DNA from: Bradyrhizobium sp. Ce-3 | Lineage (GTDB): Bacteria; Pseudomonadota; Alphaproteobacteria; Rhizobiales; Xanthobacteraceae | Direction: 5' to 3' | Assembly (NCBI RefSeq): GCF_022835695.1 | Contig: NZ_BQUV01000003.1 | Location: 558,001 to 622,000 of the forward strand | Length of the DNA stretch: 64,000 nt | Shown: positions 26,614 through 36,074 of the stretch, piece after piece | Layout: each line of letters starts with the position of its first letter | Numbering within the stretch: position 1 is the first letter of the stretch | Translations under genes and position numbers: made by a program | Notes under the pieces: model-generated | The model's database searches: none | What the model saw: the letters and a program-made list of their open reading frames with translations, nothing else | Told to the model about the DNA's origin: nothing

Positions 26614-26738
26614 GTCGTCCCGGCGCAGGCCGGGACCCATAACCACCGATGGCTATTACTTCACGATGTTGGAACGACGGGTCCCGCTCCCGACTTCTGC
26701 TGCGGAGTATGGGTCCCGGCCTTCGCCGGGACGACGAT
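26614..26738. repeat. Dispersed palindrome, GTCGTCCCGGC family
   Basis: GTCGTCCCGGCGCAGGCCGG and CCGGCCTTCGCCGGGACGAC are inverted ends of a roughly 125-bp element; the inner arms GGGACCCAT and ATGGGTCCC also pair. It occupies most of the gap between two convergent genes. Confidence 0.8.
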
Positions 26739-26807
26739 TGTGGATGCAGGCCATGCCACACTCTCGCTGTCGTCTTGGCGAAAGCGACGCGCGAGGGCCT
26801 GCGCCAC

Positions 26808-27836
26808 CTAACGTTCCGTCAGCTTCAGCTCGATGCGGCGGTTGCGCTTGTAGGCGTCTTCGGTCTGCGCGGTGTCGAGCGGCTGGAATTCGGCGAAGCC
26901 GGCGGCGACCAGGCGCTGCGCCGGCACGCCGAGCGAGACCAGATACTGCACCACCGAGATCGCGCGCGCCGAGGACAATTCCCAGTTCGACTTGAACAGC
27001 GGGCTGTTGATCGGCCGCACGTCGGTGTGGCCGTCAACGCGCAGCACCCAGGCGATCTCGGGTGGGATCTGCTTGTCCAGATCGATCAGCGCGCTCGCCA
27101 CCGTGTCGAGCTCGGTCTTGCCCTCCTGCAGCAGCGTGGCCTGGCCGGTGTCGAAGAACACCTCGGACTGGAACACGAAGCGGTCGCCGACGATGCGGAT
27201 ATCGGGGCGGTTGCCGAGGATCGCGCGCAGCCGGCCGAAGAATTCCGAGCGATACTTCGACAGTTCCTGCACCCGCTGCGCCAGCGCGACGTTGAGGCGT
27301 TGGCCGAGATCGGCGATCCGGTTCTGCGAATCCTTGTCGCGCTTCTCGGAGGCGTCGAGCGCTTCCTCCAGCGCGGCGAGCTGGCGGCGCAGCGCGCTGA
27401 TCTGCTGGTTCAGCACCTCGATCTGCGCCAGCGCGCGCGACGACACGCCCTTCTCGGAGTCCAGCGCCTTGTTGAGCTCGTTGGCGCGGCCCTGTGCGTC
27501 ATTGCCGGAATTGGCGAGGCCCTCGTAGAGCCCCTTCATGCGATCGCGCTCGCCCTCCGCCGAGGCGAGGCCGGCGCGCAGCTGCGCGACCTGGTCGTCG
27601 AGCGTCAGCTTGGAGAGCTTCTCCAGCGACAACAGGTCGTTGAGCTGCGCGATCTTGGCGGTGAGCTGTTCCAGCGCCTTGTCCTTGCCGGTCACCTCCT
27701 GCGACAGGAAGAACTGCACGACCAGGAACACCGACAGCAGGAACACGATCGAGAGCACCAGCGTCGACAGCGCGTCGACAAAGCCGGGCCAGTAGTTGAA
27801 GCCGGATTCGCTGCGGCGCGAGCGGGCGAGGGCCAT
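26808..27836 (-). CDS. OmpA-domain (MotB/ZorB-like) protein with coiled coil
   Basis: 342 residues. A single N-terminal membrane helix carries a conserved aspartate (GFVDALSTLVLSIVFLLSVF), as in MotB, TolR and ZorB, where it conducts protons. A coiled coil spans about residues 50-190. The C-terminal OmpA domain has VDGHTDVRPI and LSSARAISVVQYL, the peptidoglycan-binding signature. It lies 15 bp after the MotA/ExbB-like gene and is its stator partner. No flagellar, Tol or Zorya genes are near. Confidence 0.85.
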   Translation of the reverse strand: MALARSRRSESGFNYWPGFVDALSTLVLSIVFLLSVFLVVQFFLSQEVTGKDKALEQLTAKIAQLNDLLSLEKLSKLTLDDQVAQLRAGLASAEGERDRMKGLYEGLANSGNDAQGRANELNKALDSEKGVSSRALAQIEVLNQQISALRRQLAALEEALDASEKRDKDSQNRIADLGQRLNVALAQRVQELSKYRSEFFGRLRAILGNRPDIRIVGDRFVFQSEVFFDTGQATLLQEGKTELDTVASALIDLDKQIPPEIAWVLRVDGHTDVRPINSPLFKSNWELSSARAISVVQYLVSLGVPAQRLVAAGFAEFQPLDTAQTEDAYKRNRRIELKLTER

Positions 27837-27851
27837 GGGCTGACTTTCTGG

Positions 27852-28850
27852 CTAGCTCTTCTCGGGCTGGCGGGCGAGGCGTTCGAGCAGCCGCTTGATC
27901 TCGCGGTTCTGCTCGCCCTGGCCATCGGCCCATTCGCGGATCATCTGCTGCTCGGTGCGCATATGCGCCACCAGCCCCTGGATCGCCTCGGCCAGATTGG
28001 CCATCGCCGCCGTGGTGCTGCGGCCACCCGCGCCGCCGCCACCTTCCTCGAGCGTTGCACGCAGCCGGTCGATCGCGCCCTGCATGTCGCCGCCGCCAGC
28101 GCCGGTCTCGTCGCCGGAGATGCCGCGCACGGTGGTGGCGAGCCAGTCCTCGAGGTCGGTGTAGAAGCGGTTCTGGGCCTGGCTCGACTGCAGATCGAGG
28201 AAGCCGAGGATCAGCGAGCCGGCGAGGCCGAACAGCGAGGACGAGAACGAGATGCCCATGCCGCCGAGCGGGGCGGCGAGGCCCTCCTTCAGCGTATCGA
28301 ACAGCGCGCCGGCGTCGCCGCCGACCTTGAGCCCGTCGATCACCTTGCCGACCGACCCCACGGTCTCGATCAGGCCCCAGAAGGTGCCGAGCAGGCCGAG
28401 GAACACCAAAAGGCCGGTCATGTAACGCGAGATGTCGCGGGCTTCATCGAGGCGGGTTGCGATCGAATCGAGCAGGTGCCGCATGGTCTGCTGCGAGATC
28501 GACATCCGCCCGGTGCGTTCGCCGCCGAGGATCGCGGCCATCGGGGCAAGCAGCGTCGGGCGGCGGTCGATCGCAAGCCCGGGATCGGCGATGCGGAAAT
28601 TATTGACCCAGGCGACCTCGGGATAGAGCCGGATCACCTGGCGGAACGCCAGGATGATGCCGATCAGGAGCACCGCGCCGATCAGGGCGTTCAGCCCGGG
28701 ATTGGCGAAGAAGGCGGTCACGATCTGCTTGTACAGCACGACCCCGACGAGGCCGCAGAGCACCAGGAACACCAGCATCCGCACCAGGAAGATCCTGGGC
28801 GAGGACAGCTTGCTCAGTTCGATCTCCATGTCGGAGCGGGAAGGGGGCAT
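27852..28850 (-). CDS. MotA/TolQ/ExbB-family proton channel protein
   Basis: About 332 residues from the ATG at 28850, with three or four membrane helices. The core segment GLLVFLGLLGTFWGLIETVG followed by GGMGISFSSSLFGLAGSLIL matches the channel family. A tail of roughly 100 residues contains a glycine-rich hinge and a charged coiled-coil end. It pairs with the downstream OmpA-domain protein to form a 5:2-type stator or force generator. The process it powers is unknown; the pair is commonly annotated in Bradyrhizobium only by family. Confidence 0.83.
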   Translation of the reverse strand: MPPSRSDMEIELSKLSSPRIFLVRMLVFLVLCGLVGVVLYKQIVTAFFANPGLNALIGAVLLIGIILAFRQVIRLYPEVAWVNNFRIADPGLAIDRRPTLLAPMAAILGGERTGRMSISQQTMRHLLDSIATRLDEARDISRYMTGLLVFLGLLGTFWGLIETVGSVGKVIDGLKVGGDAGALFDTLKEGLAAPLGGMGISFSSSLFGLAGSLILGFLDLQSSQAQNRFYTDLEDWLATTVRGISGDETGAGGGDMQGAIDRLRATLEEGGGGAGGRSTTAAMANLAEAIQGLVAHMRTEQQMIREWADGQGEQNREIKRLLERLARQPEKS

Positions 28851-29397
28851 TGCCGGATCATCCGTTCGCGAAGGCCGCATCTGCCAGCAATATGGCACAG
28901 CGGGGGAGTGAGGAAAGCCGAATCCAAAGGCTGTCAGCAGAACCTTGGGTTGAGACCGGGCAGGGTGTTGCCGCTTTGCGCAGCTTTCAGCTGCTTCGCC
29001 GCATCAGCCTGTTCAGAAGGTGCCAATCCCGCGCGCTGGTCGCGAGACGAACGCGGGTTGCCCTCATCGCGGGGCGAGGCGGGGCGGGGCGCGATCGGCG
29101 ATTCGCGCGCCGCACATTACGACTCTGCAATCTGCGGCATTCTTGCGCAGGTAAACGGCATGTTCCCGCTCACGCAGTCGTTAATGCATTCCCACAGCCT
29201 GCGATGGAACCCGCTCACAATGCGGTGAGACGATAAAAGATGCCGCGAAATCAGGGCGATAGCGTTCTGTGACAATGAGCCGCCGAAAAACGCATTGCGT
29301 CGCAGCAACGAGATTTTATTTTCTCCGCAGCAACGCGAGCGCTGTCGCTGTGACACCGCCGTTCGTTTGTTCAAACCTTTCAGGGGCGATCATCTCA
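28851..29397. other. 547-bp gap before the efflux operon
   Basis: No convincing gene is seen. It contains a hairpin GCAGCTTTCAGCTGC at 28980-28994 and the 12-bp palindrome GTTTGTTCAAAC at 29365-29376, 22 bp before the adaptor start, which could be an operator of the efflux operon. The start codon is preceded by AGGGG. Confidence 0.5.
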
Positions 29398-30600
29398 ATG
29401 TCTGGACTTCGCGCGCAATCGGCATGCATTGCTCTGATGCTGGCCGTGACGGCGCCACTGCTTGCTGGCTGCGACGAGCCGACCACCGCAACCGCCGCCG
29501 TACAAGCACCTGAGCCGGACGTCAGTGTCGTCACCGTGAAGCCGCAGGCGCGCGCGATGGTGCGCGAGCTGCCGGGCCGCATCGCGCCGACCCGTGTCTC
29601 CGAGGTGCGCCCGCGCGTCTCCGGCATCGTCGTCAACCGCATGTTCCATCAGGGCAGCGAGGTGAAGACCGGCGATCCCCTGTATCAGATCGATCCGCGC
29701 CCGTTCGAAGTCGAGGTGCAGTCGACCGAGGCGGCGCTGTCACGCGCCAAGGCGGTGCTCGAGCAGACCTCGCTGCAGGCCCGCCGCATCGCAACCCTCA
29801 CCAACCAGCGCGCGACCTCGGAGGCCGAGAACGAGAGGGCGATCGCCAACCTGAAGCAGGCCGAAGCCGACGTGCAGGGCCGCGAGGCCGACGTCGCGCG
29901 TGCCAAGCTCAATCTGGACTATGCCACCATCCGTGCGCCGATCGACGGCACCATCGGTGCTGCCGTCATCAGCGAGGGTGCGCTCGTCGTGCAGAACGAC
30001 TCCGCGAGCCTTGCGACGATTCAGCAGCTCGATCCGATCTACGCCGACTTCCAGCAGTCGGTGACCGAGATGAACCAGCTGCGCCGCGCCTTCGAGAGCG
30101 GCGATCTCGACCGCATCGCGCCCGATGCGATGAAGGTGCGTCTCGTGCTCGACGACGGCTCGATCTATCCGCTGCCGGGCAAGTTGCTGTTCTCCGACGC
30201 CAAGGTCGACGCCTATACCGGGCAGGTGACCCTGCGCGGCGAGTTCCCGAATCCGCATCGCATCCTGCTGCCGGGCATGTATGTCCGCGTGCTGATCGAG
30301 CAGGGCATCGATTCGGATGCGATCGCCGTGCCGCAGCAGGCGATCCAGCGCAACGGCGGCGGCGGCAGCGAGGTGTTCGTCGTCAAGGACGACAATCACG
30401 TCGCGGTGCAGCCGGTGCGCACCGGCTCGTTGCAGGGCGGCCATTGGTTCGTGAGCGAGGGCCTCAAGGCCGGCGACAAGGTCGTGGTCGAGGGCTTCCA
30501 GAAATTCGCCGCCGGCGACAAGGTGCGGCCGCTGGCCTGGCGTGAGATCGACGCTGCTGCGGCCCCGGATTCGCAGCAGACCGCGCACGCGGTGCGGTGA
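29398..30600 (+). CDS. RND efflux periplasmic adaptor (MFP) lipoprotein
   Basis: 400 residues. A lipoprotein signal ends in LLAGC, so it is anchored in the inner membrane facing the periplasm. Domains in order: barrel-sandwich hybrid (VRPRVSGIVVNRMFHQGSEV), alpha-hairpin (about 100-165), lipoyl second half (RAPIDGTIGAAVISEGALV), beta barrel and membrane-proximal domain. It matches AcrA/MexA and bridges the pump to an outer-membrane channel. The permease gene follows by 6 bp. No outer-membrane factor or regulator gene is adjacent. Confidence 0.92.
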   Translation: MSGLRAQSACIALMLAVTAPLLAGCDEPTTATAAVQAPEPDVSVVTVKPQARAMVRELPGRIAPTRVSEVRPRVSGIVVNRMFHQGSEVKTGDPLYQIDPRPFEVEVQSTEAALSRAKAVLEQTSLQARRIATLTNQRATSEAENERAIANLKQAEADVQGREADVARAKLNLDYATIRAPIDGTIGAAVISEGALVVQNDSASLATIQQLDPIYADFQQSVTEMNQLRRAFESGDLDRIAPDAMKVRLVLDDGSIYPLPGKLLFSDAKVDAYTGQVTLRGEFPNPHRILLPGMYVRVLIEQGIDSDAIAVPQQAIQRNGGGGSEVFVVKDDNHVAVQPVRTGSLQGGHWFVSEGLKAGDKVVVEGFQKFAAGDKVRPLAWREIDAAAAPDSQQTAHAVR

Positions 30601-30606
30601 TCCGAC

Positions 30607-33600
30607 ATGCCCGCCTTTTTCATCGACAGGCCGATCTTCGCCTGGGTGGTCGCGCTGTTCATCTGTCTGGTCGGCGCGATCTCGATTCCGCTGCTCGCGG
30701 TCGCGCAATACCCGATCATCGCGCCGCCCTCGATCTCGATCTCGACCAGCTATCCCGGCGCGTCGCCTGAGAACCTCTACAACAGCGTAACGCGGCTGAT
30801 CGAGGAGGAGCTCAACGGCGCTGCCAACATCCTGAACTTCGAATCGACTTCCGACTCGCTCGGCCAGGTCGAGATCATCGCCAACTTCAAGCCGGGCACC
30901 GACACCAGCCAGGCTTCGGTCGAGGTGCAGAACCGCCTCAAGCGCGTCGAGGCGCGGCTGCCGCGCGCCGTGATCCAGCAGGGCATCCTGGTCGAGGAAG
31001 CCTCCTCCGCCGTGCTGCAGATCATCACGCTGAACTCGACCGACGGCTCGCTGGATGAAGTGGGCCTCGGCGACTTCATGATCCGCAACGTGCTGGGCGA
31101 GGTGCGGCGCATCCCCGGCGTCGGCCGCGCCACGCTGTATTCGACCGAGCGCTCGCTGCGCATCTGGATCGATCCGGCCAAGCTGGTCGGCTTCGGCCTG
31201 TCGGCCGACGACGTCAACCGTGCGATCACCGCGCAGAACGCCCAGGTCGCCTCCGGCAGCATCGGCGCCGAGCCGAGCACGGATACGCAGAAGATTTCCG
31301 CGCAGGTGCTGGTCAAGGGCCAGCTCTCCTCGCCCGACGAGTTCGGCGCCATCATCCTGCGCGCCAATGCCGACGGCTCGACGGTCCGTCTGCGCGACGT
31401 CGCGCGGATCGAGATCGGCGGCCTCAGCTACCAGTTCAACACCCGCCTGAACGGCAAGCCGACCGCCGGCCTCTCGGTGCTGCTGTCGCCGAAGGGCAAC
31501 GCGCTGGCGACCGCAAGCGCGGTCGAAGCCAAGATGAAGGAGCTGTCGCGCTTCTTCCCGGCCAATATCTCCTACGAGATTCCCTACAACATCACGCCCG
31601 TCGTCAAGGCCTCGATCGAGAAGGTCCTGATGACGCTGGTCGAGGCGGTGGTGCTGGTGTTCATCGTGATGTTCCTGTTCCTGCAGAACATCCGCTACAC
31701 CATCATTCCGACCATCGTGGTGCCGGTGGCGCTGCTCGGCGCCTGTGCCACGCTGATGGTTGCGGGCTTCTCGATCAACATGCTGACCATGTTCGGCATG
31801 GTGCTGGCGGTCGGCATCCTGGTCGACGACGCCATCGTCGTGGTCGAGAACGTCGAGCGCATCATGGCCGAGGAGGGCCTGCCGCCGAAGGAAGCCACCA
31901 AGAAGGCGATGTCGCAGATCACCGGCGCGATCATCGGCATCACGCTGGTGCTGATGGCGGTGTTCGTGCCGATGGCGTTCTTCCCCGGCTCGGTCGGCAT
32001 CATCTACCGACAGTTCTCGGTCACCATGGTGGCGGCGATCGCGTTCTCGGCGCTGCTCGCGCTGTCGCTGACGCCGGCGCTGTGCGCGACCCTGCTCAAG
32101 CCGGTCGAGAAGGGCCACGGCCACGCCCGCAGGGGCGTGTTCGGCTGGTTCAACCGCGTGCTCGACAATAGCCGTGCCGGCTATGTCCGCACGGTGCAGG
32201 GCGGGCTGAAGCGCACCGGCCGCCTGATGCTGATCTATCTCGTGCTGTTCGCGGGCGTCGCCTACGGCTTCGTGCGGCTGCCCGGCGGCTTCCTGCCGGT
32301 CGACGACCAGGGCTTCATCACGACCGACGTGCAGACGCCGTCGGAATCGTCCTATGCGCGCACCGAGGCTGCGGTCGAGCAGGTCGAGAAATACCTGAAG
32401 GATCGCGCCGGCATCGAGAACGTCACCTTCCTCACCGGCTTCAGCTTCCTCGGCCAGGGCATGAACACCGCGCAGGCGTTCATCACGCTGAAGGACTGGT
32501 CGGAGCGCGGCCCGAAGGATTCGGCTGCCGCCATCGTCGCCGACATCAACCGCGATCTGTCGTCGTCGATCCGCGACGCCAGGATCTCGGCGTTGCAGCC
32601 CCCGCCGATCGACAATCTCGGCAACTCGTCGGGCTTCTCGTTCCGCCTGCAGGACCGCGGCCAGAAGGGCTATGCGGCGCTGATCGCGGCAAGTGACCGC
32701 CTGATCGCCGAGGCCAATGCCAGTCCCGTGTTGCAGAAGGTCTATGTCGAAGGCCTGCCCCCGGCGCCGCAGGTCAATCTGATGATCGACCGCGAGAAGG
32801 CCGGCGCGTTCGGCCTCACCTTCGAGGACATCAACAACACGATCTCGACCAATCTCGGTTCGAACTACATCAACGACTTCCCGAACCGCGGGCGGATGCA
32901 GCGTGTCATCGTGCAGGCCGACAAGACCAGCCGCATGAACGCGGACGACATCCTCAATTACAACGTCAAGAACAGCCGCGGCCAGCTGGTGCCGTTCTCG
33001 GCCTTCGCCACCATCGAGTGGACGAAGGGCCCGACGCAGATCGCGGGCTTCAACTACTATCCGGCGGTGCGCATCTCCGGCGAGGCGAAGCCGGGCTTTA
33101 CTTCGGGCGATGCGATCGCGGAGATGGAGCGGCTCGCCGACAAGCTGCCGCGCGGCTTCGGCTATGAGTGGACGGGACAGTCGCTGCAAGAAAAATTGTC
33201 GGGTTCGCAGGCGCCGTTCCTGCTCGCGCTGTCGGTGCTGGTGGTGTTCCTGTTGCTCGCCGCGCTCTACGAGAGCTGGACCATTCCGCTCGCGGTGCTG
33301 CTGACGATTCCGCTCGGCATTCTCGGCGCCGTGGTGGCGGCGACGATGCGCGGCCTGTCCAACGACGTCTACTTCACGGTCGGCCTGATCACCATCATCG
33401 GTCTCGCCGCCAAGGACGCGATCCTGATCATCGAGTTCGCCAAGGATCTGCGCGCCCAGGGCAAGCCGCTGGTCGAGGCGACCATCGAGGCGTGTAGTCT
33501 GCGCTTCCGCCCGATCCTGATGACCGGTCTCGCCTTCGTCTGCGGCGTGCTGCCGATGGCGATCGCCACCGGCGCCGGCGGCGCCAGCCAGCAGGCGCTC

Positions 33601-33762
33601 GGCACATCGGTGATGGGCGGCATGATCGCGGTGGTGATCCTGGCGCTGCTGCTGGTCCCGGTGTTCTTCGTCAGCGTGCAGCGCGTGCTGGGCGGGGATC
33701 GCGAGAAGGTCGAGAAGGCCGAAGCCTACGGTCCGCCGGCGTCGGCAAGCTCCGGTCATTGA
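30607..33762 (+). CDS. RND multidrug efflux permease, HAE1 (AcrB) type
   Basis: 1051 residues, normal for the HAE1 family, with twelve membrane helices and two large periplasmic loops. The proton-relay aspartates are in VGILVDDAIVVVENVERI of helix 4, and the conserved lysine of helix 10 is in GLAAKDAILIIEFAKDL. The N-terminus MPAFFIDRPIFAWVVALFI is typical. It exports hydrophobic toxicants or drugs in exchange for protons together with the upstream adaptor. No sign of damage. Confidence 0.95.
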   Translation: MPAFFIDRPIFAWVVALFICLVGAISIPLLAVAQYPIIAPPSISISTSYPGASPENLYNSVTRLIEEELNGAANILNFESTSDSLGQVEIIANFKPGTDTSQASVEVQNRLKRVEARLPRAVIQQGILVEEASSAVLQIITLNSTDGSLDEVGLGDFMIRNVLGEVRRIPGVGRATLYSTERSLRIWIDPAKLVGFGLSADDVNRAITAQNAQVASGSIGAEPSTDTQKISAQVLVKGQLSSPDEFGAIILRANADGSTVRLRDVARIEIGGLSYQFNTRLNGKPTAGLSVLLSPKGNALATASAVEAKMKELSRFFPANISYEIPYNITPVVKASIEKVLMTLVEAVVLVFIVMFLFLQNIRYTIIPTIVVPVALLGACATLMVAGFSINMLTMFGMVLAVGILVDDAIVVVENVERIMAEEGLPPKEATKKAMSQITGAIIGITLVLMAVFVPMAFFPGSVGIIYRQFSVTMVAAIAFSALLALSLTPALCATLLKPVEKGHGHARRGVFGWFNRVLDNSRAGYVRTVQGGLKRTGRLMLIYLVLFAGVAYGFVRLPGGFLPVDDQGFITTDVQTPSESSYARTEAAVEQVEKYLKDRAGIENVTFLTGFSFLGQGMNTAQAFITLKDWSERGPKDSAAAIVADINRDLSSSIRDARISALQPPPIDNLGNSSGFSFRLQDRGQKGYAALIAASDRLIAEANASPVLQKVYVEGLPPAPQVNLMIDREKAGAFGLTFEDINNTISTNLGSNYINDFPNRGRMQRVIVQADKTSRMNADDILNYNVKNSRGQLVPFSAFATIEWTKGPTQIAGFNYYPAVRISGEAKPGFTSGDAIAEMERLADKLPRGFGYEWTGQSLQEKLSGSQAPFLLALSVLVVFLLLAALYESWTIPLAVLLTIPLGILGAVVAATMRGLSNDVYFTVGLITIIGLAAKDAILIIEFAKDLRAQGKPLVEATIEACSLRFRPILMTGLAFVCGVLPMAIATGAGGASQQALGTSVMGGMIAVVILALLLVPVFFVSVQRVLGGDREKVEKAEAYGPPASASSGH

Positions 33763-33825
33763 TCCGCAAGATCGGCGCGGGTCTGATCAAGGCCCGGCAC
33801 CGCCTCTGGCTTGCTTTCGCAAACT

Positions 33826-33856
33826 GTTCAATCCAGATTGCCGCTCTGGATTGAAC
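33826..33856. promoter_or_regulatory. Perfect 12-bp inverted repeat
   Basis: GTTCAATCCAGA and TCTGGATTGAAC are exact inverted arms around 7 bases. It lies 64 bp past the permease stop and 40 bp before the ATPase start, without a T-run. It may be an operator for the ATPase gene or a factor-dependent terminator. Confidence 0.55.
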
Positions 33857-33895
33857 GGGGAGCGTTGCCGGCAACCCGAGGATTGAGGGCATGCG

Positions 33896-35035
33896 ATGCG
33901 GCCGACCGATATTTCGATCTCGAATTATCGCTCGATTCGGCGGCTTTTCATGTCCATTCAGCCGCTGTCCGTCTTCGTCGGTGAAAACGGTGTCGGCAAG
34001 TCCAACCTCTACAAGTCCTTGTCGCTGTTGCGGGACGCTGCGACCGGCCGGATCACGCGCACGATCTCAGACGAAGGCGGGTTGAATTCCGTCTTCTGGT
34101 CTGGCGATCGCAGGCGCGGCAGCGATGCGCTTCTACGATTGGCCGTGAGATTCGATCACGTCAGATATTCCATCGAACTCGGATTTCCTAGCCCGGTCTC
34201 CGCAGCATTTCCCGGCGAGCCGATGATCAAGTCGGAAAAGATCGAGGCGACCCACGGCAAGCGAACAGTTGTGATGATGGAGCGGACCAATTCACTCGTC
34301 AGTGTCCGCGGTGAAAACGGTGCCTGGAGTCAGCACAAGGATGCGGTGCTGCCATCGGAAACGGCGCTCGCCGGATTATCGGATGGCAAGGGGAGCCCCG
34401 AGATCGACCTGATCAGAAACGCGATGCTGAGCTGGCGATTCTATCATGACTTCCGTACCGATCCGGCGTCGCCGATCCGAAAGCCCTGTCTTGCGATCAC
34501 GACACCCTCGATGAGTGCCGATGGCCATGATCTGGCTGCCGTGTTGGCAACCCTGTTCACGATCAGGCAGGATGCCGGTGATCTACAGGATGCGATCGAG
34601 GATGCGTTCCCGGGTGCCGAACTGCGGGCTTGGGAGAAAAACGGGCTGTGTGAATTCCAATTGCAGCAGGCAGATATGCCGCGTCCGTTCAGGGCACACG
34701 AATTGTCCGACGGGACGCTGAAATATCTCTGCCTGCTCGCGGTGTTTATGGGCTACCGGCTGCCGCCGTTCATCGCGCTGAACGAACCGGAAACCAGTTT
34801 GCATCCATCGTTGCTGGCGCCGTTGGCTCGCCTGATCGTCAAGGCGTCGAGCCGTGCCGATATCTGGATCGTCACCCATTCGGAGCATCTGATGGAGGCG
34901 CTGCGCAACGAGGGCTCGGTCCCGCTTCGCCGGGTGATCAAGGCGAAGGGCGCCACGACCATCGAGGGTCTGACCCACAGCGGTGAATTTCGCGATGAGA
35001 CATACCGCGAGAACGAGGACGACGACGAGGATTAG
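33896..35035 (+). CDS. AAA ATPase, RecF/SMC-like (AAA_21 type)
   Basis: 379 residues. The Walker A motif GENGVGKSNLYKSLSLL follows ISNYRSIRRLFMSI, the usual RecF-like start. The ABC-type signature region HELSDGTLKYLCLLA and Walker B with D-loop ALNEPETSLHPSLL are present, and the switch histidine is in IVTHSEHL. It lacks a TOPRIM or nuclease domain, so it is not an OLD nuclease. Such ATPases appear alone or with nucleases in defence loci; no partner is visible here. The tail is rich in Asp/Glu. Confidence 0.85.
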   Translation: MRPTDISISNYRSIRRLFMSIQPLSVFVGENGVGKSNLYKSLSLLRDAATGRITRTISDEGGLNSVFWSGDRRRGSDALLRLAVRFDHVRYSIELGFPSPVSAAFPGEPMIKSEKIEATHGKRTVVMMERTNSLVSVRGENGAWSQHKDAVLPSETALAGLSDGKGSPEIDLIRNAMLSWRFYHDFRTDPASPIRKPCLAITTPSMSADGHDLAAVLATLFTIRQDAGDLQDAIEDAFPGAELRAWEKNGLCEFQLQQADMPRPFRAHELSDGTLKYLCLLAVFMGYRLPPFIALNEPETSLHPSLLAPLARLIVKASSRADIWIVTHSEHLMEALRNEGSVPLRRVIKAKGATTIEGLTHSGEFRDETYRENEDDDED

Positions 35036-35049
35036 ATCGCGCCGTCGCG

Positions 35050-35844
35050 TTACTGCCCGAGCGGCTTCAGGATCTTGATCAGCTCGCCGTGCACGAACTC
35101 GTTGCCGCAGACGACATGACCGGTCTGCAACGGGTCGTCGCTGCCCTGGACGCCGGAGACGGTGCCGCCGGCTTCGCGCACCATGATCTGGCCGGCTGCG
35201 ATGTCCCAGGGCTGCAGATTGCGTTCCCAATAGCCGTCGAGGCGGCCCGCCGCGACGAAGGCGAGGTCGAGCGAGGCGGCGCCGAAGCGGCGGAAGCCCG
35301 CGACCTTGGTCTGCAGCGCGGCCATCTCCTGCAGCGCCACCTGGTGATTGCCGCGGCCGATATGCGGCAGGCCGCAGGCGACCACGCATTCGTTGAGCTG
35401 GCGGCGGCCGGCGACGCGCAGCCGCTGGTCGTTGAGGAACGCGCCCTTGCCGCGCTCGGCGATATAGAGCTCGTCATTGGCGGGATTGTAGATCACGCCG
35501 GCGATCACGGTGTCCTCGCGCTTGAGCCCGATCGAGATCGCGAATTGCGGGATGCCGTGCAGGAAGTTGGTGGTGCCGTCGAGCGGATCGACGATCCAGG
35601 TGTGGCTCTTGTCCGAGCCTTCGCGCTTGCCGCCCTCCTCGCCGAGGAAACCGTAGCCGGGACGGGCCTTCTCGAGGTCGGTGTAGAGCATCTCCTCGGC
35701 GCGCTTGTCGGCGAGCGAGACGAAGTTCGCCGGCCCCTTCAGCGACACCTGCAGATGTTCGATCTCGCCGAGGTCGCGCTTGAGGCTGCGGCCGGCGCGC
35801 CGCGCGGCCTTGACCATGACATTGATGAGGGCGGAGTAGAGCAT
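35050..35844 (-). CDS. Inositol-1-monophosphatase family (SuhB-like)
   Basis: 264 residues. The metal-binding motifs are GEEGG at about residue 68, WIVDPLDGTTNFLHGIP around 85-100, and the C-terminal WDIAAGQIMVREAGG. It hydrolyses inositol phosphates or related sugar phosphates using magnesium; SuhB homologues also affect rRNA transcription in enterobacteria. Length and motifs are normal. It is monocistronic, convergent with the AAA ATPase. Confidence 0.92.
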   Translation of the reverse strand: MLYSALINVMVKAARRAGRSLKRDLGEIEHLQVSLKGPANFVSLADKRAEEMLYTDLEKARPGYGFLGEEGGKREGSDKSHTWIVDPLDGTTNFLHGIPQFAISIGLKREDTVIAGVIYNPANDELYIAERGKGAFLNDQRLRVAGRRQLNECVVACGLPHIGRGNHQVALQEMAALQTKVAGFRRFGAASLDLAFVAAGRLDGYWERNLQPWDIAAGQIMVREAGGTVSGVQGSDDPLQTGHVVCGNEFVHGELIKILKPLGQ

Positions 35845-35905
35845 GATGAGAACTTGTGATCCGAGAAATGTGAAAGTCGATCAGGCGGCGCGCGCAAATC
35901 TCAAC

Positions 35906-36008
35906 CCGTCATCCTGAGGAGCGCGGAACGCGCGTCTCGAAGGATCGACGGCCCGACTGTGGCCGCTTCATCCTTCGAGGCTCGCTCCGCTCGCACCTCA
36001 GGATGACG
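35906..36008. repeat. Dispersed palindrome, CTGAGGAGCGCG family
   Basis: Begins CCGTCATCCTGAGGAGCGCG and ends GCACCTCAGGATGACGG, with inner arms TCTCGAAGGATCGACGGCC and CATCCTTCGAGGC. It is the closest relative of the copy at 5108-5208. Confidence 0.85.
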
Positions 36009-36074
36009 GAGAACGGCCTGCGGCGCTGGAGATTTACCGACTGGGTGCCCTCTGGAAGTGGCGCCGTCAAGGCG

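Noticed and set aside
26808-28850. Zorya-type defence system (ZorAB)
   Set aside because: The stator pair resembles ZorAB in general layout, but no ZorC, ZorD or ZorE gene is adjacent, and the channel protein lacks the very long ZorA tail.
26649-29228. An 859-codon open frame on the plus strand
   Set aside because: It is antisense to the OmpA-domain and MotA/ExbB-like genes, which have clear family motifs, and starts inside a dispersed palindrome.
29740-33759. A 1339-codon open frame on the minus strand
   Set aside because: It lies antisense to the complete RND adaptor and permease genes. Its Arg/His/Asp-rich composition is the usual antisense pattern of high-GC coding DNA.
33896-35035. OLD-family nuclease or retron effector
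   Set aside because: The ATPase lacks a TOPRIM domain, and no reverse transcriptase or HNH partner is adjacent.
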